48,486 bases of DNA from assembly GCA_900540145.1 (NCBI GenBank), contig UQEW01000004.1, positions 1 to 48,486 on the forward strand. Reading direction: 5' to 3'. The first letter of the stretch is position 1, and every line of letters starts with the position of its first letter. Below the pieces are notes generated by a model. The model saw only the letters and a program-made list of their open reading frames with translations. It made no database searches and was not told the origin of the DNA. This stretch comes from an uncultured Eubacteriales bacterium. Its GTDB lineage: Bacteria; Bacillota; Clostridia; Peptostreptococcales; Anaerovoracaceae. This document shows, piece by piece, positions 24,126 through 32,720 of the stretch. Both the position numbers and the translations under genes were made by a program.

Positions 24126-25148
24126 TTACAAAGCTTCAAGTATGGCGTCTACTTCCTCTTCTTTGCTGCCCCAGTTGATAACGAGACGAATTACAGAATT
24201 ATTTTCGTCATAAGGAGCCCATGTATAGAAAAAGAAATCTTTTTCCAGTTCAGCGATTTTTTCGTTGGGAACGATAACAAAGACCTGATTGGTCTGATGA
24301 GGAATCCAAAGTTTGTAACCTTTTTTCTGAACACCTTCAGCCAGTTTAATGGCTAATTGGTTTTCGTGACGTGAAAGCTGATAATAGAGGGAGTCTTCGC
24401 CTCCTTCCAACAGCGCTTTAAGCTGGACAGCTATCAGGCGGCCTTTTGCCAGCAGAGCGCAGGCTCTCTTGATCATGTAACGGAAGTGGTCATTAATCTT
24501 ATCATCCATTATGATGAGAGCTTCTCCGAAAAGAGCTCCGATTTTTGTTCCGCCGATGTAAAAAGCATCCGTAAGCTGAGCCATGTCTCTAAGGGTCACA
24601 TCGTTGCCCGGCCATGTGAGAGCAGTACCGATACGAGCCCCGTCAGCATATAAGTATAAATCGTGTTTTTTGCAGCAATCATGCAGAGCTTCAAGCTCAG
24701 ACTTTGTATATACGCCGCCGTTTTCCGTAGGATGAGTTATGTAAACCATTTTAGGAATTACAGTGTGCTCGTCCTCATGATGCAAAAGAACCTTTTCAAT
24801 GTCGGCAGGACGGAGTTTGCCGTCTTTAGTGGGGGCGGCGAAAACTCTATGACCATTGGCTTCAACCGAACCGGTTTCGTGAACGTATATATGACCTGAA
24901 TCAGCAGAGATTACGCCTTCGTAAGGACGCAGTGCCGCGGCGATAGTTACTGTGTTGGTTGGAGTGCCTCCGACCATAAAATGAACATGAGCATCAGGCT
25001 TACCTATCATCTCTCTTATCATATCGGCAGTTTCAAAAGAAAACTTATCTTCCGCATAACCGTCGGTATGCTCCATGTTGGTGTCTATAAGCGCTTGCAT
25101 TACCTTTGGATGGGCGCCGAGACTGTAATCACTTCTGAAATAAATCAT
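24126..25148 (-). CDS. ltaE: Low-specificity threonine aldolase
   Basis: A PLP enzyme of the beta-eliminating lyase fold that splits threonine or allo-threonine into glycine and acetaldehyde. The start FRSDYSLGAHPKVMQAL, the motif HETGSVEANGH, ADGARIGTAL and the PLP lysine in YIGGTKIGALFGEAL are all present. The 340 residues are typical. A strong AAGGAGG precedes the ATG and a clear promoter lies at 25192-25220. It converges on hom, so threonine synthesis and breakdown genes are neighbours. Confidence 0.93.
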   Translation of the reverse strand: MIYFRSDYSLGAHPKVMQALIDTNMEHTDGYAEDKFSFETADMIREMIGKPDAHVHFMVGGTPTNTVTIAAALRPYEGVISADSGHIYVHETGSVEANGHRVFAAPTKDGKLRPADIEKVLLHHEDEHTVIPKMVYITHPTENGGVYTKSELEALHDCCKKHDLYLYADGARIGTALTWPGNDVTLRDMAQLTDAFYIGGTKIGALFGEALIIMDDKINDHFRYMIKRACALLAKGRLIAVQLKALLEGGEDSLYYQLSRHENQLAIKLAEGVQKKGYKLWIPHQTNQVFVIVPNEKIAELEKDFFFYTWAPYDENNSVIRLVINWGSKEEEVDAILEAL

Positions 25149-25191
25149 GCTGCAAACCTCCTTCAGGGATTTTCCTTATTTATGTAACTTC

Positions 25192-25220
25192 ATTATATTG
25201 CACAATTATGAGTTTTGCAA
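25192..25220 (-). promoter_or_regulatory. ltaE promoter
   Basis: On the minus strand TTGCAA (25215-25220) and TATAAT (25192-25197) are 17 bases apart. Confidence 0.7.
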
Positions 25221-25260
25221 TTGAGTGATTTAATAATTTGATGATTTTCAGCTGATAAAT

Positions 25261-25288
25261 TTGACAAATTGCAATAAAATGATAAAGT
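25261..25288 (+). promoter_or_regulatory. Promoter of the GPH symporter gene
   Basis: A consensus TTGACA (25261-25266) is followed after 16 bases by TAAAGT (25283-25288), a weaker -10. Confidence 0.55.
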
Positions 25289-25321
25289 TAAATCATAGAT
25301 ATTTTTTTAGGCAGGTAGCAG

Positions 25322-26722
25322 ATGAAGCTGACATTTACAGACAAATTAGGATATGCTGCAGGGGGAATCACAGACGCAGCCAACTTCACATTTATGGGCT
25401 CTTATCTAATGTTTTTCCTGACAACCATAGCTCATATAAACCCTGCCACAGCAGGTGTTCTAATTGCTGCTGGCAGTGTTATAAGCTCATTGTGGAGCCC
25501 AATAGTAGGATTCCTTTCAGATCGCATTCGAACCAGATTTGGAAAGAGGCGTCCTTTCCTGATGGCAGCTTCATTGCCTCTGGCTATTTCTCTGATATTA
25601 TGCTTTACAAAAATCCAATCAACTGACGCAATCCGCAATATATATTATGGAATAACCATAGTAATGTTTTGGTGTTCGTTTTCAACCTTTTATAGTCCAT
25701 GGCTGGCGCTTGGAGCAGAATATACCACTGATTATAGCGAGCGCACCGAGTTGAGAACCGTAACATACGGAGTTACACTGATGGGCACCGTATTTGGAAT
25801 AGCCGTTCCTCCTGTAATGATAGATTGGTTTGAAAGCTTGGGTATGAACCAAACCAAAGCATGGCAGATGATGGCCATATTGATAGCCATAATAGCTTTC
25901 TGTGCATTAAATATAGCTATCGCGTCTTCTTCCAAAAAAGACAAAGCATGTGCCGAAAATATCAATTCCGATTTAAAACATAGGACTAAGCTGAATATTA
26001 AAGATTTTAAGAAGCTGTTTAAAGATTACTGGGAGATCCTTCAATTAAAACCGACGAAATTTATCATAGGTGCGTGTTTGTGCCATATCACAGCCCAAAG
26101 CATTTTCTTTTCTGACAGACTGTATTTTTTTACATATAATTTGGGATTAAGCGCCATAGAGACAACTGTTGCCATGGTGGCTTTTCCCCTTTCTGGAGTT
26201 GTATTATTAACGCCTATTTTGAAGGTAAGCAAAATGCTGGATAAAAGGTCGGCGCTCATGCTTTTCATGACCATCGCATCCAGCAGCTGTCTGATTGTGG
26301 GCAACATAATTGGAATAAAAGGGCTGCCGGGGATGATTGTCATGACCTTTGCGTTTGTAATAGGAAATTCATCCTTCTGGCAATTGATGCCTGTAATGAT
26401 TTATGATATATGTGAATACGATGAATACCAAAACAATAAGAGGCGGGAAGGAATCATTGTTTCCATTCAAACAGTTATGGAGACAGTATGCTCCGGTCTT
26501 GCAACTTTAGTACTTGGAGGTATTTTGGAACTTTCGGGATTCGATGAAACTGCAGCTGTGCAGACGGAAGAAGCTTTAAGTGGAGTAAGTTTTGCTCTAT
26601 GTGTTGTTCCGCCTGTTTTGATGCTTGGCTGCGCTTTTATGGCATACAAGTATCCTATTACAAAGCAGGTGTTTAGCGATATTAAAGCTGCAATAAATAG
26701 CAGAAAAAATATTAATAATTAA
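25322..26722 (+). CDS. GPH-family (MelB-like) sugar:cation symporter
   Basis: A 466-residue major-facilitator protein of the glycoside-pentoside-hexuronide family with about 12 membrane segments. Typical features are LGYAAGGITDAANF at the N-terminus, the loop GFLSDRIRTRFGKRRPFLM, and YDICEYDEYQNNKRREGIIVS in the second half. It probably brings in a sugar or glycoside with Na+ or H+. The substrate is unknown, and no glycosidase gene lies nearby. The ribosome binding site is weak. A lipoprotein gene follows 21 bases later, probably in the same transcript. Confidence 0.88.
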   Translation: MKLTFTDKLGYAAGGITDAANFTFMGSYLMFFLTTIAHINPATAGVLIAAGSVISSLWSPIVGFLSDRIRTRFGKRRPFLMAASLPLAISLILCFTKIQSTDAIRNIYYGITIVMFWCSFSTFYSPWLALGAEYTTDYSERTELRTVTYGVTLMGTVFGIAVPPVMIDWFESLGMNQTKAWQMMAILIAIIAFCALNIAIASSSKKDKACAENINSDLKHRTKLNIKDFKKLFKDYWEILQLKPTKFIIGACLCHITAQSIFFSDRLYFFTYNLGLSAIETTVAMVAFPLSGVVLLTPILKVSKMLDKRSALMLFMTIASSSCLIVGNIIGIKGLPGMIVMTFAFVIGNSSFWQLMPVMIYDICEYDEYQNNKRREGIIVSIQTVMETVCSGLATLVLGGILELSGFDETAAVQTEEALSGVSFALCVVPPVLMLGCAFMAYKYPITKQVFSDIKAAINSRKNINN

Positions 26723-26743
26723 AAAAATAGGAGATACAAGCAT

Positions 26744-27928
26744 ATGAAAAAATTAATAATCCTTCTTGCTCTTATGTTAGTTTCATTGTCCGCAGCAGGG
26801 TGTGGCAATAGTGACCAACAAGCAGATGACCCGTCTGCTGATACAGAAAGCAAAAGCGAAGCGGCAGCCGGAGAATTTGAAAGTGAAGATATCAAATTGA
26901 TAAACGGCTTATACGATGAAGAACAATTGGAATTGATAAATTCCGTACAGGGCAGCATCACCCACATTGATAACGGCGGAACTTTTCCTGTGCTTGTGGC
27001 AAATGACAAAGTATATACGGAAGACTACGGTACGTTAAAAGAATTTGTTTCCATAAACGGAACACCGGACAGCGTATTATACTTCGACAACCTAGAAATA
27101 GGACAAAACATTTTATGCTTTAAAGACGGAAAAATCAGCCTCTATCCGCTTAATGAATATGGTATAAGCTTTGCTGATATTGATTTCAATGAAGAAACCG
27201 ATTTCGTATCAGAAATTGGTCTGAGTTCTTTTTATAAGATTGCTCACTACGATGGCAAAAATTATATCATAGACGATTATGAAGACATGGAGGGAAACGG
27301 AGAAATTGAGTTCTATGGTCAAGACCGGGTAGAAGGATATGAAACTGCTGATTTAAATCCGATTAACGTTAAAAAAATAATTCCGCTGAAGAGCAACATG
27401 TACGGATACCGTGTTTACATAATCACTGACAACGGAGAACTATATTGTGCAGATTCCGGAAGCGTAATCCAAGGGCAAATGGCTATGGAGACATCAAATC
27501 CGATTGCAAGCAATGTAGAAAATGTATTGTCACCTTCTGACGTGGGAAATAATCTTACTTTGCCTGTTTACAGCAAAATCGGTGACACCTCTGCATTATA
27601 TTCAGAAGTACCCGGGGCGGATTTGATATATACCAGTGATAATCTTGAAATATCTTTTGTGCTTCCTGACGGTCACACTGCTGCTGAAGTGAAAGATATA
27701 ATTCAAGTATCAGATAAACTTGTATTTATATTTAATAACGGTGATACGTACTACACAGATGATATACAAGATGAGGAACAAACTTCGTATGAGATGAACA
27801 AATTGGATGATATTTCAAGTTTGAACAGCGAAGGAAGCATTTTGGATATGGCTGGAGCTACTGCGATGGATGATAATATTTATATTTTGATGAAAGATGG
27901 TAAATTATATTATAAAGAGCTGAGCTAA
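26744..27928 (+). CDS. Lipoprotein with RCC1-like repeats
   Basis: A 394-residue lipoprotein: MKKLIILLALMLVSLSAAGC is a clear lipoprotein signal peptide with Cys20 as the lipidation site. An acidic linker follows, then repeated strand motifs of the type VYIITDNGELYCAD, LVFIFNNGDTYYTDD and NIYILMKDGKLYYKEL. These resemble RCC1-type propeller blades. Its role is unknown. TAGGAGA precedes the ATG. It follows the symporter gene in the same direction, so a sugar-sensing or surface role is conceivable. It resembles the lipoprotein at 314-1414 in layout only. Confidence 0.82.
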   Translation: MKKLIILLALMLVSLSAAGCGNSDQQADDPSADTESKSEAAAGEFESEDIKLINGLYDEEQLELINSVQGSITHIDNGGTFPVLVANDKVYTEDYGTLKEFVSINGTPDSVLYFDNLEIGQNILCFKDGKISLYPLNEYGISFADIDFNEETDFVSEIGLSSFYKIAHYDGKNYIIDDYEDMEGNGEIEFYGQDRVEGYETADLNPINVKKIIPLKSNMYGYRVYIITDNGELYCADSGSVIQGQMAMETSNPIASNVENVLSPSDVGNNLTLPVYSKIGDTSALYSEVPGADLIYTSDNLEISFVLPDGHTAAEVKDIIQVSDKLVFIFNNGDTYYTDDIQDEEQTSYEMNKLDDISSLNSEGSILDMAGATAMDDNIYILMKDGKLYYKELS

Positions 27929-27941
27929 TCTTTATGAAAAT

Positions 27942-27988
27942 AAAAGCACGATTTGGAAGCCAGGGGTGCCCCCATAATCGTGCTTTTT
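27942..27988. terminator. Bidirectional terminator between the lipoprotein gene and spoIIID
   Basis: AAAAGCACGATT (27942-27953) pairs with AATCGTGCTTTT (27976-27987), followed by T's, and the loop contains a second small stem GGGG-TG-CCCC. Both ends carry A/T runs, so it works in both directions. Confidence 0.88.
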
Positions 27989-28007
27989 ACTTTGGAACTT
28001 TTAAAAA

Positions 28008-28265
28008 TTATTTTTCCTTTGCGTGCTGATATTTTTCTCTTGTAGCCATGCCTCCTCTAAGATGGCGTTCGGCTTTATTGTTCTCTAAAACACTCTTAAC
28101 CTCAGCGGCCAATCCTGGATTTATTTCAAGGAGTCTTTCGGTGACATCTTTGTGTACTGTGGATTTGCTGACACGAAATTTTTTTGCAGCAGCCCTTACC
28201 GTTGAATTGGTGCTGACAATGTAATGCGCCAATTCCAAAACTCTTTCTTCTATGTAATCCTTCAT
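28008..28265 (-). CDS. spoIIID: Stage III sporulation protein D
   Basis: SpoIIID is a small DNA-binding regulator that adjusts mother-cell gene expression during sporulation. MKDYIEERVLELAHYIV matches the family start, and the helix-turn-helix is TVRAAAKKFRVSKSTVHKDVTERL, followed by LRGGMATREKY. About 85 residues is normal. An upstream GTG (28277) is in frame, but it lies one base from the GGAG and would add four unrelated residues. A sigma-E type promoter lies upstream. It is strong evidence that the organism is a spore former. Confidence 0.95.
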   Translation of the reverse strand: MKDYIEERVLELAHYIVSTNSTVRAAAKKFRVSKSTVHKDVTERLLEINPGLAAEVKSVLENNKAERHLRGGMATREKYQHAKEK

Positions 28266-28300
28266 TGTAAGACACACGCTCCTTATTTATTCGTTAGAAC

Positions 28301-28328
28301 AATATATGCTGTGGAAAATAAAATATGA
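28301..28328 (-). promoter_or_regulatory. Sigma-E type promoter of spoIIID
   Basis: On the minus strand TCATATT (28322-28328) and CATATATT (28301-28308) are 13 bases apart. They match the Bacillus sigma-E patterns KMATATT and CATACAHT except for one base. In Bacillus spoIIID is transcribed by sigma-E. Confidence 0.7.
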
Positions 28329-28330
28329 TG

Positions 28331-28359
28331 TTGAATTTTAAGGCTAAAACGGGCATAAT
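28331..28359 (+). promoter_or_regulatory. Promoter of the MATE exporter gene
   Basis: TTGAAT (28331-28336) and CATAAT (28354-28359) are 17 bases apart, adjoining the divergent spoIIID promoter. Confidence 0.6.
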
Positions 28360-28390
28360 GAATGCTGGAATATTTTTTAAGGGGTAACGT

Positions 28391-29722
28391 ATGTCAGATA
28401 CTTTAATTTACAGCAGAGAAATTAATATAAAAAATATGTTGGTGTTTACTGTTCCTACTATGGTAAGAATGATATTCGTCTCCATGTATTCCATAGTAGA
28501 TGGAATAGTAGTTTCCAATTATGTTGGAAGCTTAGGACTTTCGGCCATAAATATAGTATATCCGGTGTTAAATGTATGTATGGCATTGGCATTCATGATG
28601 GCAGCGGGAAGCAGCGCTATTATCGGGAAAAAATTAGGAGAGGGAAGAACTCACGAAGCGAATCGATTCATGAGTTTAAGCGTTATATTAACAGTTTCAG
28701 GCATAATCGCGTTGGCTGTAATTTTCCTGCAATTTGATGAGCAGATATATATGATGCTGGGCTCAGACGAGGAAATGCTGCCTTATTGTATAGAATATGG
28801 AACTATAATGGTGGCTGGAGGTCCATTCTGGGCATTGCAGGTGATTTTTCAGAGCTACTTGGTAACTGCTGACAGACCAAGACTCGGCTTGGGGCTCTCC
28901 ATATGTGCAGGACTTTTAAATATTGTCTTGGATATACTTTTGGTAGGTGTACTCGGCTGGGGAATGCAGGGAGCAGCCATTGCTTCCGTGGCTGGCATGA
29001 TTATAGCAGGAACTGTTCCTTTGACAATTTTCTTCAGCAAAAAAAGTGTAATATATTTTGAAAGGCCTGAATGGAATGGAAACGAAGTTCTAAAGTCTCT
29101 GGGGAACGGCTCTTCGGAAATGGTATCCAATTTGGCAAGCGCCATTACAACTACACTTTTCAACCTTCAAATGATGGAGCTTATAGGTGAAAAAGGGGTT
29201 GCGGCTATCAGTGCTATTTTATATTTACAGTTTATATTTGTCGCTATATTTTTTGGCTTCGCTTCAGGCATAGCCCCGGTCATAAGCTATAATTACGGCG
29301 CAGAAAATAAAGATAATATAAAGAAGCTATTTAACATTTCGGCTAAAATAGTTGCAGCGTTCTCACTGTCCATGTTTATAATTGCTGAAGTTCTGAACAG
29401 ACCGTTATCGATGATATTTGCTTCTCAGGATCCGATACTGCTGGAGCTTATGGTATATGGATTTAGAATAATAGCCATAAGTGTGTTGTTTTCAGGAATT
29501 ACAATATTTTCTTCAGGATTTTTTACAGCACTTAATAACGGAAAAATATCAGCTGTTATTTCCATGCTGAGGACATTTGTCTTGGAAGTAGGTGCACTTT
29601 TGCTGCTGCCTGTGTTTATGGGAATTGACGGAGTGTGGTGGGCACTTCCGATAGCAGAAATTTTGGCAGCCCTGGTGGCAGTATATATGCTGATGAAATA
29701 CAGAAAAGTTTATGGATATTAG
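28391..29722 (+). CDS. MATE family efflux transporter
   Basis: A 443-residue membrane protein with about 12 segments in two related halves. MVRMIFVSMYSIVDGIVVSNYVGSLGLSAINI and GKKLGEGRTHEANRF are typical of the MATE family, as is PVISYNYGAENKDNIKKLF in the second half. It probably exports cationic drugs or metabolites using an ion gradient; the substrate is unknown. AAGGGG precedes the ATG. It is divergent from spoIIID but uses a vegetative-type promoter. Confidence 0.9.
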   Translation: MSDTLIYSREINIKNMLVFTVPTMVRMIFVSMYSIVDGIVVSNYVGSLGLSAINIVYPVLNVCMALAFMMAAGSSAIIGKKLGEGRTHEANRFMSLSVILTVSGIIALAVIFLQFDEQIYMMLGSDEEMLPYCIEYGTIMVAGGPFWALQVIFQSYLVTADRPRLGLGLSICAGLLNIVLDILLVGVLGWGMQGAAIASVAGMIIAGTVPLTIFFSKKSVIYFERPEWNGNEVLKSLGNGSSEMVSNLASAITTTLFNLQMMELIGEKGVAAISAILYLQFIFVAIFFGFASGIAPVISYNYGAENKDNIKKLFNISAKIVAAFSLSMFIIAEVLNRPLSMIFASQDPILLELMVYGFRIIAISVLFSGITIFSSGFFTALNNGKISAVISMLRTFVLEVGALLLLPVFMGIDGVWWALPIAEILAALVAVYMLMKYRKVYGY

Positions 29723-29781
29723 GAGTAAATGAACATTTGTTATTGGATTGTATAATTTAACAAAAAAAATAAAAAAGATAG

Positions 29782-29810
29782 TTGACAACACACAATATTA
29801 ATGGTAAACT
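29782..29810 (+). promoter_or_regulatory. Promoter of the T-box/trpB transcript
   Basis: TTGACA (29782-29787) and TAAACT (29805-29810) are 17 bases apart, upstream of the T-box leader. Confidence 0.8.
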
Positions 29811-29837
29811 CACACATATAAATTCAATATCAAAACC

Positions 29838-30115
29838 TTTGATGGAGAAGTAAAACTGATTGCAGCACTTACAGCGAGCTTGGGACGGTGTGAGCCGAGC
29901 AGAGAGCGGGTCAGAATAATGGGCTCCTGAGGGCGAGGGGAAAGGTCATGGTGCGTAAGTCAACAGGCGTGTCATGCCAAGTATCTGAGACGTGGATTCC
30001 TACGTTAGTGGAAAGGAGTGTGATGGCACTCTGCTGAGAGGGTCTGCTCAGGCAGACCAAACAAGGTGGTACCGCAGGTTAATATCCTGTCCTTGATTCC
30101 AAGGACAGGTTTTTT
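29838..30115 (+). promoter_or_regulatory. Trp-specific T-box riboswitch with terminator
   Basis: T-box leaders read uncharged tRNA and switch between terminator and antiterminator. The T-box sequence AACAAGGTGGTACCGCAGG lies at about 30059-30077. The terminator pairs CCTGTCCTT (30086-30094) with AAGGACAGG (30101-30109) and runs into T's. In stem I the specifier TGG (29920-29922) directly precedes GCTCCTGAG, the usual position, so the tRNA is tRNA-Trp. It controls the trpB that follows: low tryptophan should turn it on. Confidence 0.92.
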
Positions 30116-30183
30116 GTTTATCCGGCGTATTCAATGAGCAGAGACACTTCAATTAAAAATTAATTGAAAAGGAGAACAAAAAA

Positions 30184-31583
30184 ATGAAAGACCAAAACAA
30201 AATCCCTTACAAAATCTATTTAGAAGAAAGCGAAATGCCTACTCAGTACTACAATGTGAGGGCAGATATGAAGAAAAAACCTGCGCCGCTGCTGAATCCT
30301 GCGACACTGAAACCAATGACAGCTGAAGAACTTAACCAGGTTTTCTGTGAGGAACTGGTTAAACAGGAATTAGATGATACGACAGCTGTCTCTTATATTT
30401 TGATATACCGCAGGAAATACAAGATTTCTATAAAATGTATAGACCATCTCCTCTGGTAAGAGCATACTGCTTAGAAGAAAGATTGGGAACTCCGGCAAAG
30501 ATATACTATAAATTTGAAGGCAACAATACCAGCGGCAGCCATAAACTTAATTCTGCCATAACTCAAGCATATTATGCCAAAAAGCAGAACTTAAAAGGAG
30601 TAACTACAGAAACAGGTGCAGGACAATGGGGAACAGCTTTGTCTATGGCATGTGCTTATCTAAATCTGGACTGCAAAGTTTATATGGTGAAAGTTTCTTA
30701 TGAGCAAAAACCATTTAGAAGAGAAGTTATGAGGACTTACGGAGCAGACGTGACGCCTTCACCATCCGATACTACAGAGGTTGGAAGAAAGATCCTTGCC
30801 GAGCATCCCGGAACAACAGGCAGTTTGGGCTGTGCTATATCTGAAGCTGTAGAAGCTGCTACTACCAGAGAAGGCTATAGGTATGTCTTGGGAAGTGTTC
30901 TTTCTCAAGTTTTACTGCACCAGAGTGTCATAGGACTAGAAACAAAAAAAGCCATGGACAAATATGGCATAAAGCCTGATGTAATTATAGGATGCGCAGG
31001 AGGCGGTTCCAACCTGGGCGGACTTATTTCTCCTTTTATGGGAGAACAGTTAAGAGGAGAAGCAAATTATCATTTCATAGCAGTAGAGCCTGCTTCATGT
31101 CCTAGCCTTACTAGAGGTAAATATGTATATGATTTCTGCGATACAGGAATGGTGTGCCCTTTGGCAAAGATGTATACTTTAGGAAGCGGATTCATTCCTT
31201 CGGCCAATCATGCCGGAGGTCTAAGGTATCACGGTATGAGTTCTATAGTGTCGGAGCTCTATGACCAGGGACTTATTGAAGCTCGCAGCGTTGAGCAGAC
31301 CCAAGTATTTAAAGCAGCAGAATATTTTGCCAAAGTTGAGGGCATATTGCCTGCGCCTGAAAGCAGCCATGCAATAAAAGTCGCTATAGACGAAGCGATG
31401 AAATGCAAGGAAACCGGAGAAGAAAAAACCATTCTTTTCGGCCTTACAGGCACCGGATATTTCGACCTTAAAGCATATGAGAATTATAATAACGGAACAA
31501 TGACTGACTATGTGCCTTCAGACGAAGATTTACAAAAAGGCTTTGATGGCATTCCTAAATTCCCCGGAAACGAAATAAAATGA
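30184..31583 (+). pseudogene. trpB: Tryptophan synthase beta chain (TrpB2 type), frameshifted
   Basis: TrpB joins indole and serine to make tryptophan with PLP. The N-terminal part (IPYKIYLEESEMPTQYYNVRADM) and the rest (MYRPSPLVRAYCLEERLGTP onward) are in different frames. The break is at TTTT 30398-30401. One extra T there would give YIFDIPQEIQDFYKMYRP, which restores the family sequence. Downstream, all key features are intact, including the PLP lysine in NTSGSHKLNSA and GCAGGGSNLGG. It is the long TrpB2 form of about 460 residues, which often acts without TrpA, and no trpA is nearby. Either a recent inactivation or a homopolymer sequencing error; the intact T-box and reading frame favour an error or very recent loss. 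Confidence 0.88.
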
Positions 31584-31645
31584 TGAACACAGATACCGGC
31601 GCGCTCCTGTTGTCGAAAAACTGCAGACGCCGGCGCGCCGCCCAT
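31584..31645. other. GC-rich inverted repeat after trpB
   Basis: CGGCGCGC (31597-31604) can pair with GCGCGCCG (31633-31640) around a 28-base loop. It stands out against AT-rich surroundings. There is no T-run, so it is not a typical terminator; repeat copy 3 follows at once. Confidence 0.45.
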
Positions 31646-31837
31646 GCTGACAAAATTCTCTTATTTTCGGAATTTTGTCATCGAATTTACATAAAATGGA
31701 ATTTTTGGGGCATGCAAAGAGGAAAAAATGTAAAAATCCATAAAAAAAGTCAGCCGAGACGCATATTCGATAAATTTCGACACAGATTTGGTATCCGTTT
31801 ATGTAAATTTTCCTGAAAATTTGATTTTTTGTCAGCA
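31646..31837 (+). repeat. Dispersed intergenic element, copy 3 (central hairpin missing)
   Basis: A shorter copy of the element at 49-301 and 20170-20425. It starts with the stem GCTGACAAAATTC / GAATTTTGTCATC. The shared block TTTACATAAAATGGAATTT follows, then GAAAAAATGTAAAAATC. It skips the central GTCTGCAAAA hairpin block and goes straight to AAAAAGTCAGCCGAG and GATAAATTTCGACA. It ends in ATTTTTTGTCAGCA. Its outermost ends are perfect 11-base inverted repeats (TGCTGACAAAA / TTTTGTCAGCA). It lies 62 bases after trpB, same orientation. The 110 bases after it hold no recognised feature before the inverted repeat at 31950. Confidence 0.78.
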
Positions 31838-31949
31838 GCGCATGGAGCAATGTAGATAGCATGACTGACCTCGTCTGTAAGAGCACGGCTGGCATCCCAC
31901 ACCTGACCTCGCACACCTAACCGGTGAGATTGCTGCCATGCTATTTCGC

Positions 31950-31994
31950 AAAAATTCCATTTATATATTATATGTATACCACACTGGAATTTTT
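31950..31994 (+). promoter_or_regulatory. Inverted repeat upstream of the nitroreductase gene
   Basis: AAAAATTCCA (31950-31959) and TGGAATTTTT (31985-31994) are perfect inverted repeats 25 bases apart. The second lies about 40 bases before the start codon. It could be an operator or simply an AT-rich hairpin; part resembles a segment of repeat copy 3. Confidence 0.4.
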
Positions 31995-32034
31995 GGGTAT
32001 TATATATTAGATAAAGCAGATTAGGAGGTAATAT

Positions 32035-32694
32035 ATGGAATTAACAAAAGCTATTAATGAGAGACGATCTGTGAGAGGGTATAAACAAGAACCTGTTTCT
32101 AAAGAAACGCTGGAAAAGGTACTTAAGTTAGCCGCAAGAGCAGTTTCTGCTGAAAATACACAGCCTTGGGAAATTGCCGTGATTTCAGGAGATGTCTTAA
32201 AGAAGATAGCAAAGATGAATGTGGATAGCTACTTAAATGGGGAAAAGCCTGATTATGATGAAGCTCCGTTTGAGGGAGTATACAGGCAGCGTAAGATAGA
32301 TATAGCTAAAAAGCTTTTCGGAGCAATGGAGATAGCCAGAGAAGACAAAGAAAAACGTCGATGGTGGACTTCTAGGGGATTCGCTTTTTTTGATGCGCCA
32401 GCGGCTTTTATCATATACATGGACAAAAATTTAAGAGAATTGAGCAAATTCGATATCGGATGCTTTACTCAAAACGTATGTCTGGCTGCGATGGAATACG
32501 GCCTTGAGACATGTGTGGAAATACAGGCAGTTATGTATCAAGAAGGGCTTCGCAAATATTTAGATGTTCCGGAAAACAAAACCTTTGTCATGGGCATAGC
32601 TATAGGGTATCCTGATGAAGATTTCCCTGCCAACAAGGTGAGAAGCGATAGAGCTGAGCTGGACCAAATTGTCAGCTGGTACGGATTCGATTAA
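32035..32694 (+). CDS. Nitroreductase family protein
   Basis: A 219-residue FMN-dependent oxidoreductase of the nitroreductase family. ERRSVRGYKQEPVSKETLEKVLKLA is the typical FMN-binding start, with AENTQPWEIAV next and IGCFTQNVCLAAMEYGLETCVE in the core. These enzymes use NAD(P)H to reduce nitro compounds, quinones or similar acceptors; the natural substrate is unknown. TTAGGAGG precedes the ATG. A terminator starts at the stop codon, so the gene is transcribed alone. Confidence 0.9.
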   Translation: MELTKAINERRSVRGYKQEPVSKETLEKVLKLAARAVSAENTQPWEIAVISGDVLKKIAKMNVDSYLNGEKPDYDEAPFEGVYRQRKIDIAKKLFGAMEIAREDKEKRRWWTSRGFAFFDAPAAFIIYMDKNLRELSKFDIGCFTQNVCLAAMEYGLETCVEIQAVMYQEGLRKYLDVPENKTFVMGIAIGYPDEDFPANKVRSDRAELDQIVSWYGFD

Positions 32695-32720
32695 AAAAGA
32701 CGCGCAAAGCGTCTTTTTTT
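32693..32720. terminator. Bidirectional terminator
   Basis: AAAAAGACGC (32694-32703) pairs with GCGTCTTTTT (32709-32718) around GCAAA, with T-runs on both sides. It overlaps the stop codons of the convergent nitroreductase and DUF1836 genes. Confidence 0.9.

Noticed and set aside
30391..30410. Programmed ribosomal frameshift in trpB
   Set aside because: A -1 shift would restore the frame, but there is no proper slippery heptamer or downstream stimulating structure, and TrpB is not known to use one.
31530..31916. 128-codon minus-strand frame
   Set aside because: It lies in repeat copy 3 and the trpB end, with no ribosome binding site and no resemblance to a protein.
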